From Babylonia areolata (Eukaryota > Mollusca > Gastropoda > Neogastropoda > Buccinidae), in contig NC_134891.1 in NCBI RefSeq assembly GCF_041734735.1, positions 11,586,569 through 11,650,568 of the forward strand: 64,000 nucleotides of DNA. Direction: 5' to 3'. Positions within the stretch are counted from its first letter, which is position 1, and every line of letters begins with the position of its first letter. Shown here piece after piece: positions 22,701 through 31,575 of this stretch. The translations under genes and the position numbers were made by a program. The notes under the pieces are model-generated. The model was not told where the DNA came from. It saw nothing but the letters and a program-made list of their open reading frames with translations, and did no database searches.

Positions 22701-25700
22701 GCACGTGAACATGGCAGAGGGTGTGTAGGTGCAAGTGAACATGGCAGAGTCTGTTGGTGCAAGTGAACATGGCAGAGTGTGTGTAGGTGCAAGTGAACAT
22801 GGCAGAGTCTGTAGGTGCAAGTGAACATGGCAGAGTGTGTGTAGGTGCAAGTGAACATGGCAGAGGGTGTATAGGTGCAAGTGAACATGGCAGAGTGTGT
22901 GCAGGTGCAAGTGAACATGGCAGAGTCTGTAGGTGCATGTAAACATGGCAGAGTCAGTAGGTGCAAGTGAACATGGCAGAGGGTGTGTAGGTGCAAGTAA
23001 ACATTGCAGTCTGTAGGTGCAGGTGAACATGACAGAGTGTGTGTAGGTGAAAGTAAACATTGCAGTCTGTAGGTGCAGGTGAACATGACAGAGTGTGTGT
23101 AGGTGAAAGTAAACATTGCAGTCTGTAGGTGCAGGTGAACATGACAGAGTGTGTGTAGGTGAAAGTAAACATGGCAGAGGGTGTGTAAGTGCAAGTGAAC
23201 ATTGCAGAGTCTGTAGGTGCAAGTGAAAATGAGTGAACATTGCAGAGTCTGTAGGTGCAAGTGAAAATGGCAGAGTGTGTGTAGGTGCATGTAAACATTG
23301 CAGAGTGTGTGTAGGTGAAAGTGAACATGCCAGAGTATTTGTAGGTGAAAGTAAACATGGCAGAGAGTGTGTAGGTGCATGTAAACATGGCAGAGTGTGT
23401 GTAGGTGAAAGTGAACATGGCAGAGTATTTGCAGGTGAAAGTAAACATGGCAGAGTGTGTGTAGGTGAAAGTAAACATGGCAGAGGGTGTGTAAGTGCAA
23501 GTGAACATTGCAGAGTCTGTAGGTGCAAGTGAAAATGAGTGAACATTGCATAGTCTGTAGGTGAAAGTAAACATGGCAGAGTGTGTTTAGATGCAAGTAA
23601 GCATTGCAGAGTCTGTAGGTGAAAGTAAACATTGCAGAATCTGTAGATGCAAGTGAAAATGGCAGAGTCTGTAGGTGAAAGTGAACATGGCAGAGTGTGT
23701 GTAGGTGAAAGTGAACATGGCAGAGTGTGTGTAGGTGAAAGTGAACATGGCAGAGTGTGTGTGGGTGAAAGTGAACATGGCAGAGTGTGTGTGGGTGAAA
23801 GTGAACATGGCAGAGTGTGTGTGGGTGAAAGCGAACATGGCAGAGTGTGTGTAGGTGAAAGTGAACATGGCAGAGTGTGTGTGGGTGAAAGTGAACATGG
23901 CAGAGTGTGTGTAGGTGCATGTAAACATGACAGAGTGTGTGTGGGTGAAAGTAAACGTGGCAGAGTGTGTTTAGGTGCAAGTAAACATTGCAGAGTCTGT
24001 AGGTGCAAGTGAACATGGCAAAGTGTGTGTAGGCATAGATAAACATGGCACAGTCTGTGTAGGTGCACGTGTACATGGCACAGTCTCTGTAGATGCAAGT
24101 GAACATGGCAAAGACTGTTGGTACAAGTAAACATGGCAGAGACTATGTAGGTATAAGTAAACATTGTAAAGACTGTTTTGATGCAAGTGAACATGGCAGC
24201 GTCTGTAGGTGCAAGTAAACATGGCAGTGTCTGTAGGTGCAAGTGGCAGTGTCTGTAGGTGCAAGTGGCAGCATCTGTAGGTGCATGTGGCAGTGTCTGT
24301 AGGTGCAAGTGGCAGTGTCTGTAGGTGCACGTGGCAGTGTCTGTAGGTGCAAGTGGCAGCATCTGTAGGTGCACGTGGCAGTGTCTGTAGGTGCAAGTGG
24401 CAGTGTCTGTAGATGCAAGTAATCATGGCAGTGTCTGTAGGTGCAAGTGGCAGTGTCTGTAGGTGCACGTGGCAGTGTCTGTAGGTGCAAGTAATCATGG
24501 CAGTGTCTGTAGGTGCAAGTAATCATGGCAGTGTCTGTAGGTGCAAGTGGCAGTGTCTGTAGGTGCACGTGGCAGTGTCTGTAGGTGCAAGTAAACATGG
24601 CAGTGTCTGTAGGTGCAAGTGGCAGTGTCTGTAGGTGCAAGTGGCAGTGTCTGTAGGTGCAAGTGGCAGTGTCTGTAGGTGCAAGTAATCATGGCAGAGT
24701 CTGTAGGTGCAAGTAATCGTGTGTGTAGGTGCAAGTGGCAGTGTCTGTAGGTGCAAGTAATCATGGCAGTGTGTGTAGGTGCAAGTGACAGTATCTGTAG
24801 GTGCAAGTGGCAGTGTCTGTAGGTGCAAGTAATCATGGCAGTGTCTGTAGGTGCAAGTGGCAGTGTCTGTAGGTGCAAGTAAATATGGCAGAGACTTTGT
24901 AGACCTGTGCAAGTGAACATGGTAGAGACTGTAGATGCATGGCAGAGACTGCTTAGTGCAAGTAAGCATTGCAGACTGTGTAGGTGCAAGTAAACATGAT
25001 GGAAATAATGGGCATTTATTCAGCAGTCTATCCAGAAAACTGCTGTAGATGCTTTACAAAACACATACTATTATACATAACACTTTACATTGGTCGCAGT
25101 GTTAAACATACACACCATAATGTACCAAGAAAACTACACACACACACACGAACACAATACATACATTTTTAAACACACATTGATACACACATGTATACAT
25201 ATAAACATTCCTGCCTCTCCCCCCTCCCCACACATGCATACACACACAGGGCACAGACAGTATTGGTGCAAGTAAACAAGGTTTCTGATCATTGCATCAT
25301 CCAGTTGGAGAGCTCTTCTGAGCCATGGTTACCAGACATTGCATCACCCAAGTGTCAGCAGTCAGAAAGATGTGTGCACCACAATTTGGATAGTGCCGCC
25401 TATGCAGACGGGGTATTTCATCATCTGGTTGAAAGCTGCCACTGATTAACTTAAAACCTTATTTTTTTTCTAGAGTTCAACATTGTAGGCATCTGGAAAA
25501 GCTTATACCCCCATCCCCGTCTAACCCTCTGCCCCGCCCCCCTCCCTCACTGTTGAGCATTGCTGGGGTGTTTCATCATCCCACAGGCATGAAGGATTGC
25601 TGCAGGCTGGTGTGGTCAATACACTAGGGTTCACGCCAGTTCAAGTGTAGGGGGGGGGGGGGGGGGGAGTATTCCTGCACGCACTCACTGTGAGAGAGAA

Positions 25701-25956
25701 GGGGAGGGAGGAGGGGGAGGTATTTGCAAGAGAGAGAAAACTTCAGTGTGTGCAGTCAGCTGCCTGAACTTTTTTTTTTTTTTTTAAGACATGCATGCAT
25801 GCAGACATGGAGACGGCTGGTTGTTGAGTGTATTTGGTTCCCTTTCTTTGTGTGTCAGTCATTTCTGTATGTATTGTGTTGTCTGAATTAAATGACTGTC
25901 ATTGTTCATATGTACACTTACGAGTGTGTACAAATGTACATACATGTATACACTTG

Positions 25957-26019
<63 letters not shown>

Positions 26020-28430
26020 TAAAGAAGAAAAAAAAAAGATTGATAATGAGACATGCAAACCAAAACTAGTTAGTTCTTCCTTCCAGCTGGCATTGATGCC
26101 ATATTTAAGACTTAAGTGTGTGTCTCTATTTCCTGTATGATTGTCTTATAATCTTTGCAGTAAAACGAGTAAAGCATTTCCATCTGTTTGAAACATTTGC
26201 CCCAATGGAGTGGTGGCCAAGTAGCAGTGTACCTGACTAGGACACAAGTATTCACTGGTTCGATTCCTGCACAGATCAGGATTTTCACTGCCATGCTTCA
26301 CAAGACCTTGTTAGGTGGTCTGGGTACTACTGCTAGTCTTTCATAAAAAAGAACCCATGACAGCAAGAGGGATATCCGTGCTAAAATACTGTAGAAAAAC
26401 CCATTTTGATAGAAAACACATGTATAGAAATTTTTTTTTTTTTAAATACAAGTTGGTGCCAGGATATGGGATGTGCTATCCCCTGGGTGAACTGCCCACA
26501 TTCCACACATGAATCTGCTTTGACTGAAGTACAATATAGTACAGTACAGTACAGTACAATATGATACAATACAGTACAATACAATATAATACAATGCAAC
26601 ACAGTGTAATCCAATACAGCACAACATAACACTTCCTGTCGTATTTGGGGTCAGCAGTTTTGAACTCGTGATCCCGGAGATTGACAATCTGATCAGGTTT
26701 TACCACTACATGTATATCAGCAGCATCTTCTGAATATTATCGTTCCATGTGATCTTGGAAGGATGACAGGTCACTGTTGTGGACACTCATAATGACCTGA
26801 CCTCCCAGATATTTTGCCCCAGGATCCCAACTGTCAAATTTGATGGGGGGGGGGGGCACACGCTTGCTTTGTCAGAAGCATCTGTGACTGTGACACTGTA
26901 TTTGTTTTGTGTTTTTTTGTGGGTTCTTTTTTGTGTGTGTGTCTGTGTGGTTGTTGTTTTTTTTCCCCCAGTTCATGTGATCTGTGAAATATTGATATGA
27001 CCTTGATATGTTTTTTTTCGTTTGTTTGTTTTTGGGGGGATGGGGGGGGAGGGGGGGTTCTTCTCAGGTACATCTGTGACACTGGTCACAGGCTGTACTT
27101 ATTGAGCATTGCTTTTGTCCGGGAGCGAAGGTGACAAAAACAGAATACATTGATTATCAACTGTTGTTTTTGTCTTGGAGCAGTTGAAGTTCAAAGGCGT
27201 GTGTGTGCGTGTGCGAGTGTGTGTGCATGTGCGAGTGTGTGTGCGTGTGCGAGTGTGTGTGCGTGTGCATGTAGAGAGAAAGAGAGAAAACATGGGAGAT
27301 GGTGTTGGTCCTGGTCAGGACAGACACATTGGTTGTTTTCTGTTATTGGAGTTTTCAGTAAACCTTCAAAAACTATCAGGGATGCTCTGATAAGAGCTGT
27401 CATAATACATTCATGTACGCTCCTATAAGAGCTTTTAAAATACTATCATGCATGCTCTGATAAGAGGTTATAAATGTAATCATTTATGCTCTGAACAAAG
27501 TTATTACAATACAGTCAAGCATGTTTTGAGCTAGTATAATTCATTTTTTTACAGTCATTCATGCTCTGTTATGAGCTATTAACACAACTGCACATGCTCT
27601 GATAATAGCCATTATAACACAATCATGCATGCTTTGATAAGAGCTATAATACAATCATCATCATGCATGCTCTGATAAGAGCTACTATATGATCATGCAT
27701 GGTCTCATAAGAGCTATTAAAATCATTATTGCTCTGATAAGAGCTATTATAATACAATCATGCATGCTGTGTTAAAAGCTTTTAAAATATTAACACGCAT
27801 GCTGTGTTTAGAGCTATTTCAATACAATCATGCATGCTGTGTTATGAGCTATTATTATGCAATCATGCATGCTGTGTTAAGAGCAAATATAATCGTTCAT
27901 GCTCTGTTAAGAGCTAATGTAATCATGCATGCTCTGTTTAGAGCTATTACAATATAATCATGCATTCTTTATTAAGCACTATAATGATTATTCATGCTCT
28001 GATAAGAAGTGCATTTTGGTGATCATTGGGGCAATTATCAGCATGTGGACTTTGTGCCAACGCTGGAACTGTGACAGACGAACCAGGGTGTGGCCGTGTA
28101 TGGGGGAATCAGAATGAGCAGTGTAGGAGCAATGCCACTGAGAACAGTGTAAATGATGATGGACAGAAACACGAAAGAAAGAAAGAAAGAAAAGAAAAAT
28201 GGTGACATTTTCTAAAATTCCTGTCTGCCTTTGTGTGTGTTCAGGGAGCAGCAAAGATGGTGGTGGAGACAGGCAAGCACCCAGGGCAGCTGAAGGACGA
28301 AGTGTGCTCCCCGGGCGGCACAACCATCAGCGCCATTCATGTGCTGGAAAAGAATGGTTTCCGCAGCACCTTGATCGACGCTGTGGAGGCAGCTACTCTC
28401 AAAGCCCGAGAGCTGGGCAAACAGAACTGA
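11563..28430 (+). CDS. PYCR3: pyrroline-5-carboxylate reductase, PYCR3 type, two alternative first exons
   Basis: This enzyme catalyses the last step of proline synthesis, reducing 1-pyrroline-5-carboxylate to proline with NAD(P)H. PYCR3 is the cytosolic form in animals. Coding exons are 1A 11563-11626 or 1B 12447-12549, then 14884-14948, 17426-17605, 19482-19694, 21647-21739 and 28245-28430. All junctions are GT-AG and the phases match, giving 266 residues with 1A and 279 with 1B; human PYCR3 is 274. The N-terminal Rossmann fold has the glycine-rich loop (GFIGGGRM or GFIGAGKM) and SVKPNVM. The C-terminal dimerisation and substrate domain has [22 protein letters not shown] and the family signature around [18 protein letters not shown]3 is favoured over PYCR1/2 by [31 protein letters not shown] and the short tail ending just after [12 protein letters not shown]. 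Intron 5 is enlarged by minisatellites. Confidence 0.93.
12300..12446 (+). promoter_or_regulatory. candidate promoter of PYCR3 first exon 1B
   Basis: A TATA box (TATATAAAA, 12368-12376) lies about 70 bp before the exon 1B ATG. An NRF-1-like site TGCGCATGCGTG (12317-12328) lies about 40 bp further upstream. This spacing suits transcription starting near 12400 and an untranslated leader of about 50 nt. Confidence 0.55.
12447..12549 (+). CDS. PYCR3: PYCR3 exon 1B (alternative first exon)
   Basis: 34 codons plus one base, from ATG at 12447 to the donor GTATGT at 12550. It starts [20 protein letters not shown] and continues with [15 protein letters not shown]. The 13-residue leader before the first beta strand resembles the N-terminal extension of human PYCR3. 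Phase 1 joins exon 2. Confidence 0.87.
13377..13426 (+). repeat. SINE fragment in PYCR3 intron 1
   Basis: A ~45-bp piece of the CAGTTTCAG-family head (AGTAGCTCAAGGAGGCGTCA onward, with the B-box-like part). The flanking ATCAGAATGAGAGGT is repeated on both sides (about 13353-13368 and 13420-13434), which looks like a target-site duplication around a very short insert. Confidence 0.7.
13807..14160. repeat. microsatellites in PYCR3 intron 1
   Basis: (TG)n at 13807-13831, (AT)n then (AG)n at 14023-14063, and (TG)n at 14135-14157. Confidence 0.9.
14355..14740 (+). repeat. duplicated ~95-bp segment
   Basis: About 14363-14460 and 14642-14735 match closely, including CACTATTTTCT, a GTATACTG/GTATTCTG variant and TATCAGTATTATAACAAATA. 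This is a local direct duplication of unknown origin. Confidence 0.7.
14884..14948 (+). CDS. PYCR3: PYCR3 exon 2
   Basis: 65 nt, phase 1 to 0, between CTACAG and GTATGC. It encodes [20 protein letters not shown], corresponding to beta2 of the Rossmann fold and the cofactor-specificity loop after it. Confidence 0.9.
15416..15545. repeat. compound (CA)n-(CT)n-(TA)n microsatellite
   Basis: Long CA, CT and TA runs in succession directly upstream of a LINE fragment. They create spurious open frames of repeated dipeptides. Confidence 0.95.
15560..16500 (+). mobile_element. LINE remnant (C-terminal ORF2)
   Basis: The + strand frames contain the region just after the RT domain of non-LTR elements: [20 protein letters not shown], then [38 protein letters not shown] and a later segment like [19 protein letters not shown] and [10 protein letters not shown]. 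Internal stops and frame changes show it is dead. It is 5'-truncated and differs from the LINE at 6.36-9.7 kb. Two near-identical ~65-bp segments at about 16590-16720 may be part of its 3' UTR. Confidence 0.7.
16995..17060. repeat. (TC)n then (TA)n microsatellite
   Basis: A CT run at about 17008-17038 is followed by TATA repeats, in PYCR3 intron 2. Confidence 0.9.
17090..17320 (+). repeat. diverged SINE copy (GGAACAACCC family)
   Basis: Shares the landmarks CACAACAGATTTCTCT, CTACAGAATTTTGACAGGAA, TGCTGCACACAAATGACC and GGTTTATCAACTCGTCC with the better preserved copy at 54185-54575. Confidence 0.65.
17426..17605 (+). CDS. PYCR3: PYCR3 exon 3
   Basis: 60 codons, phase 0-0, between TTGCAG and GTATAT. 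It includes [26 protein letters not shown] and [15 protein letters not shown], the second half of the Rossmann fold. Confidence 0.95.
18010..18265 (+). repeat. ~48-bp tandem array built from a SINE head
   Basis: About five copies of a unit TTTCAAGGAGGTGTCACAGG plus a GTCCCCTCTGGAGTTTCTG part. The AAGGAGG-GTCAC core is the A-box segment of the CAGTTTCAG-family SINE, and the last unit runs straight into a SINE body. Confidence 0.8.
18236..18480 (+). repeat. SINE body following the tandem array
   Basis: A CAGTTTCAG-family element: a B-box-like TTTGGACAAATCC, then a CCTTGAGTGCATGCATG segment and the GGCAGAATTTTGCCAGAGGA / GGTTCTTTATGAAGG / CTCATCCAAATGACT tail. Confidence 0.75.
18525..18615 (-). 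repeat. tRNA-like SINE head
   Basis: On the - strand an A-box-like GGCAGAATGGTTAAGATGC and B-box GAGTTCAAATCCC are spaced as in a tRNA. It resembles the head of the SINE at 60565-61115 and belongs to a repeat, not a functional tRNA gene. Confidence 0.6.
19482..19694 (+). CDS. PYCR3: PYCR3 exon 4
   Basis: 71 codons, phase 0-0, between TTCTCAG and GTGAGT. It includes [20 protein letters not shown] and the substrate-site motif [13 protein letters not shown] at its end. It is GC-richer than the surrounding introns. Confidence 0.95.
20085..20215 (+). repeat. SINE copy (GAACGTGGGAGTTGC family)
   Basis: Contains GCTGCCTACATGGCGGGGTA, GTACATGCGAGTGAACGTGG and a GAACGAAGAAAAAGAAG tail. A diverged second copy lies at 48640-48735. 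Confidence 0.65.
20455..20755. repeat. 22-28-bp minisatellite
   Basis: About a dozen units of the form GACAGACAGTGGTATTCTGT with GGTTCTGA or GTCTATAACATA extensions, in PYCR3 intron 4. Unit lengths alternate, so the array is a mosaic. Confidence 0.9.
21647..21739 (+). CDS. PYCR3: PYCR3 exon 5
   Basis: 31 codons, phase 0-0, between TTTCAG and GTGAGT. It encodes [18 protein letters not shown] and the helix ending AAQTLL, in the C-terminal dimerisation domain. Confidence 0.95.
22150..24990. repeat. 2.8-kb minisatellite in PYCR3 intron 5
   Basis: The left two thirds use mostly a 30-bp unit (AAGTGAACATGGCAGAGTGT plus GTGTAGGTGC, with GTAAACATTGCAG variants). From about 24190 the array switches to a 22-bp unit (GTGGCAGTGTCTGTAGGTGC plus AA or AC), interspersed with 30-bp units carrying AATCATGG. 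Higher-order blocks repeat (about 22500-22700 and 22980-23220). Because 30 is a multiple of three, several frames stay open for hundreds of codons on the - strand, encoding only [10 protein letters not shown]-like repeats. These are not genes. Confidence 0.95.
25005..25250. repeat. SINE-tail-like segment with CA repeats
   Basis: Contains AGATGCTTTACAAAACACATAC, resembling the AGCGCTTTACAAACA tail of the 60565-61115 SINE family, followed by CA-rich DNA. Confidence 0.4.
25640..25730. repeat. G homopolymer and G-rich tract
   Basis: A run of about 17 G at 25651-25667, then GA/GGAGGG repeats. Could form G-quadruplexes in the PYCR3 pre-mRNA, which has the same strand. Confidence 0.7.
25960..26015. 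repeat. (CA)n microsatellite
   Basis: More than 25 CA dinucleotides in PYCR3 intron 5. Confidence 0.95.
26190..26290 (+). repeat. tRNA-like SINE head
   Basis: An A-box-like TGGCCAAGTAGCAGTG and B-box GGTTCGATTCC are spaced as in a tRNA, followed by a repeat-like body. The acceptor stem does not pair convincingly, so it is called a SINE head and not a tRNA gene. Confidence 0.5.
26522..26630. repeat. ACAGT/ACAAT 5-bp-based satellite
   Basis: Tandem GTACAGTACA/ATACAATACA units drifting toward the right. Confidence 0.85.
27190..27275. repeat. TG-rich 18-bp repeat
   Basis: Units of GTGTGTGCGTGTGCGAGT repeated about four times. Confidence 0.85.
27385..28015. repeat. ~33-bp minisatellite next to PYCR3 exon 6
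   Basis: About 18 diverged units of the form TCATGCATGCTCTGATAAGA plus GCTATTATAATACAA, ending about 230 bp before the exon 6 acceptor. Unit divergence is high, suggesting an old array. Confidence 0.9.
28245..28430 (+). CDS. PYCR3: PYCR3 exon 6 (last coding exon)
   Basis: 61 codons plus TGA, after GTTCAG. It includes [20 protein letters not shown], the P5CR family signature region, and ends in [15 protein letters not shown]. This is the short PYCR3-type tail, not the longer PYCR1/2 tail. Confidence 0.95.
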   Translation, partial: GAAKMVVETGKHPGQLKDEVCSPGGTTISAIHVLEKNGFRSTLIDAVEAATLKARELGKQN

Positions 28431-28620
28431 CTCGTGTCACCATCGACAGGCTGATGGTGAAGCCATTTATGGAGATTGTTTCACGCTGACAACATGAACT
28501 GTGTGTGTATGCTTAAAGAATACTGCAGCAATCCCGCTGACCAGGGAGTTGCTTAATTAAACAGAAATATATATTTTTTGCTGGTCAAATCATGATCTTT
28601 TGTGGAGTGGTGGTCCAAAC
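28431..28620 (+). other. start of PYCR3 3' untranslated region
   Basis: This is downstream of the PYCR3 stop. The first weak poly-A-signal-like hexamer is ATTAAA near 28556; no AATAAA is close, so the real end may lie further on. Confidence 0.4.
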
Positions 28621-28869
28621 ATAGTGGAGCGAAATTAAGGAATCCCAAATCAAGGGACTCGTAAGATTTTCAATTTGTACATGGCTATCGTGATATTTCA
28701 TTTGTCTAGATCTCTTTCCTTTTGGACTATTCATGTTCTGGAGTGTTCATGGGTGTGTGTGAATGTGGGTATGAATGTGTGAGTGTGAGTGGCCAGTCTG
28801 TATTTCTCTAGTCTGGTTCTCAATGAGAATGAAAGCAGCTGATACCGATTACACAATTACGCTGTCTTG

Positions 28870-29130
28870 GGAGTTTGGGCAAATCATATATTCAGTGCTC
28901 CCAATTCTTTTCGATGTTTTCAAGAATTTTTTTTTTATTTGCTTGTTTGTCCATTAATTGATGATTTTTTTGAAAATTATATGCTTTCATGTCAATTTAT
29001 TTTATCTTTTCTATTTAGTGCTCCAAGTTCTTTTTGATATTTTCAAGAAATTTGTTATTTGCTAGTTTGTCCATTAATTGATGATTTGTTTGAAAATAAT
29101 TTGCTTTCATGTCAGTTTATTTCATCTTTC
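28870..29130. repeat. two-copy direct duplication (~110 bp)
   Basis: About 28895-28998 and 29015-29125 share GTCCATTAATTGATGATTT, TATGCTTTCATGTCA/TTTGCTTTCATGTCA and TTTTCAAGAA. Confidence 0.75.
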
Positions 29131-29619
29131 AACAAGAAATCATGTCCAAAAACATTTTGTCTCAAAAAACATATCACAAAACATGTCTCATGAAAAAGCA
29201 TGCCCATAGTGACTGTCTTTATGTTATGTACAGGAGAAAAAAAAAAGGGCGTTAACATTGAAATTCATCCACATTTATCAACCAATTGAATATGTATGAA
29301 ACATGCAGACTTCTGATCGGTTATTTGAAGAGACTGCATGTTTTGATGCAATGTATTCTTGAGCAGTGCAATTCTTGAAAAATTTTACAGTACACTTTCT
29401 CTCAGTCTCTTTTCCAGCTATTTGGAAAGGGTCATACAGGGTTATTTGTTTGGTTGTTTTCTGATTTGGGCTTTTGTTTGTTTTTGCTTGTTTTTTTCCC
29501 CGCAGAAGTGGCTTGTTTGGCTCATGCAAGCTCTGTTTTGTTTATGATTTTCTTCCTTTTTTTTTGTACGTTTGTGGGAAGGATAGGGTAGTGGGGGCAG
29601 AGGAAAGTATGAAAGAGAG

Positions 29620-29641
29620 ACAGAGAGAGAGAGAGAGTGTG

Positions 29642-29672
<31 letters not shown>

Positions 29673-29790
29673 CCAGTTGTTCTTCAGTAGTGCGGGTAAA
29701 GTATGAAAAAGAGAGTGTGTGTGTGTGTGTGTCCGATTGTTCTTCAGTAGTGGGGGCAGAGGAAAGGATGAAAGAGAAACAGAGTGTGTG
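29620..29790. repeat. 60-bp minisatellite, left block
   Basis: Units of GTGTGTGTCCAATTGTTCTT, CAGTAGTGCGGGTAAAGTAT, GAAAAAGAGAGAGA. This block and 30188-30610 are the same array, separated by a different repeat. Confidence 0.9.
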
Positions 29791-30187
29791 TTCGTCTTCA
29801 GTTTAACGTCTTTCCACTTGAAGTGATATTAGACGGAAAAAAAACAAACAAAACAAAAACAAAAACCGTGGGGGTAGGGGTTGTGGAGGGGGGTGGGGGG
29901 TAAAAGTGTGTGTATGTGTGGAGGGTGAATAGGGAGAGACAACGCTAGGGAAAATGGAAACATTATAAACGCCAACATCAAACAACTATAACAAATGTCC
30001 TATTGGACTACGCAGCAAACCTCCTGCAACAGCAAATAACATATTGAAATTGTTAACAACACATTCAAAAGAACTTTTGGTGAAGTCTGGCAAAAAAAAA
30101 TTTTAGATTCTGACATTCGAATATTATATGGTTGTTAGATATATGTTCTCCACATATGCATCTGACATCTTTGTTGAACTTAGTTAT
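29791..30187 (+). repeat. element splitting the 60-bp minisatellite
   Basis: Begins CGTCTTCAGTTTAACGTCTT and GAAGTGATATTAGACGG and continues as unique-looking DNA to about 30187. A related start (CTTCAGTTTCACTTTTCAC, GTGATATTAGACAAG) lies at 30595-30640, right after the array, so the element is a dispersed repeat. Confidence 0.55.
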
Positions 30188-30610
30188 AAAAGAGTGTGTG
30201 TGTGTGTGTCCAATTGTTCTTCAGTAGTGCAGGCAAAGTATGAAAAAGAGAGAGAGTGTGTGTGTGTGTCCAATTGTTCTTCAGTAGTGCAGGCAAAGTA
30301 TGAAAAAGAGAGAGAGTGTGTGTGTGTGTCCAATTGTTCTTCAGTAGTGCGGGTAAAGTATGAAAGAGAGAGAGCGTGTGTGTGTGTGTCCAATTGTTCT
30401 TCAATAGTGCGGGTAAAGTATGAAAAAGAGAGAGAGCGTGTGTGTGTATGTGTGTGTGTCCAATTGTTCTTCAGTAGTGCAGGCAAAGTATGAAAAAGAG
30501 AGAGTGAGTGTATGTTTGTGTGTGTCCAATTGTTCTTCAGTAGTGCGGGCAGAGGAAAGTATGAAAGAGAGTGTGTGTGTGTGTGTCCAATTGTTCTTCA
30601 GTTTCACTTT
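30188..30610. repeat. 60-bp minisatellite, right block
   Basis: About seven units, nearly identical in the first three copies, with expansion of the TG part in later ones. It continues the array at 29620-29790. Confidence 0.9.
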
Positions 30611-31041
30611 TCACTGTTATGTGATATTAGACAAGAAGGGCGGATCGGGGACCACTCTGCCGTGGAGGGAAAAAACAATCAGTGTTCATGCATGTGAACA
30701 AACATGTGTGTGTGAGTGGATATTCAAGTGGGGGATGAGGTCTGGAGGTTGACAAACTGGGTCATTATCCACATATCAGTCACGTGTACTTTCATTCAGA
30801 AGATGCATGTGGTGCATTACCTTGTATCATAAAATGTATGGCTGAGAAAAAGAAAATGCTGGTTATTTTGTCATGGAGGGTGGGCTTGGTATGTATGTAT
30901 GTATGTTTGAATGCAAGCGCTTCTTGCCAACGGTGTTGTAATAATTATGCTTGTTTTCTTTTTCTTTTTTTCTTTTGTGGATTGTGAATATATAAATGAA
31001 TTTGATGCTCTCAGTTGTCTGTGTGTGTGGGTATGTGTGTG

Positions 31042-31575
31042 CATGAAATTATTTTGTGAATGCATGTGTGAATATGTGTATGCACACAGTAAGTTGGTAC
31101 AGACTCAGTTCACAGAAACTGCAAACTTTTTCACCAGCAGTACCATTTCCGGTGACGGAAAACTAATGTTGGGCCCTTGCATGTGTACACATTCCACAAA
31201 AAGTTATGGACCATTTTATTTTTTACAGTTTTACAGCCTGCAGTCAAATGTACACAGTTGTAAAGCCCAGGTTCATAGTTTGTTCAATCAGAATCCAGTC
31301 TGCTAGCCCTGCTTTTCAGCCCCGTCTGCCATTTTGCTTTGTGTTCTGCTTAACTTTCAAAAAACGATCAGTTCACTTCCAATTCCTCAAATTTGACGCC
31401 ATAAATTTATCCCCATCTTAGACATCTTTTTCATGGCCTTGGGATGAACTGTGATCACGTTCAATTGAAAGTTTCTGAAGTATGCGATTTGGTTTCCATT
31501 TGATTCGATAGTGAACATGAACCGTGTCATATCAAAGTGTTAAGACTGAAGTGTCGCTGTTCAGCATGATTGTGA
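31042..31575 (+). repeat. second copy of the ~0.6-kb dispersed element
   Basis: Inverted match to 3176-3794, without the 80-bp internal duplication. The match stops abruptly at both edges. No gag sequence flanks this copy, so the element is independent of the LTR fossil. Confidence 0.8.

Noticed and set aside
22058-24374. Very long - strand open frames (679 and 682 codons) plus several others in overlapping frames
   Set aside because: They lie in a 30/22-bp minisatellite, are open in several frames at once because the unit is a multiple of three, and encode only [10 protein letters not shown]-like repeats.
26190-26290. tRNA gene
   Set aside because: A- and B-box-like motifs are present but the stems do not pair well and a repeat body follows; SINE head. 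Likewise at 18525-18615, 43010-43080, 54485-54560 and 61020-61110.
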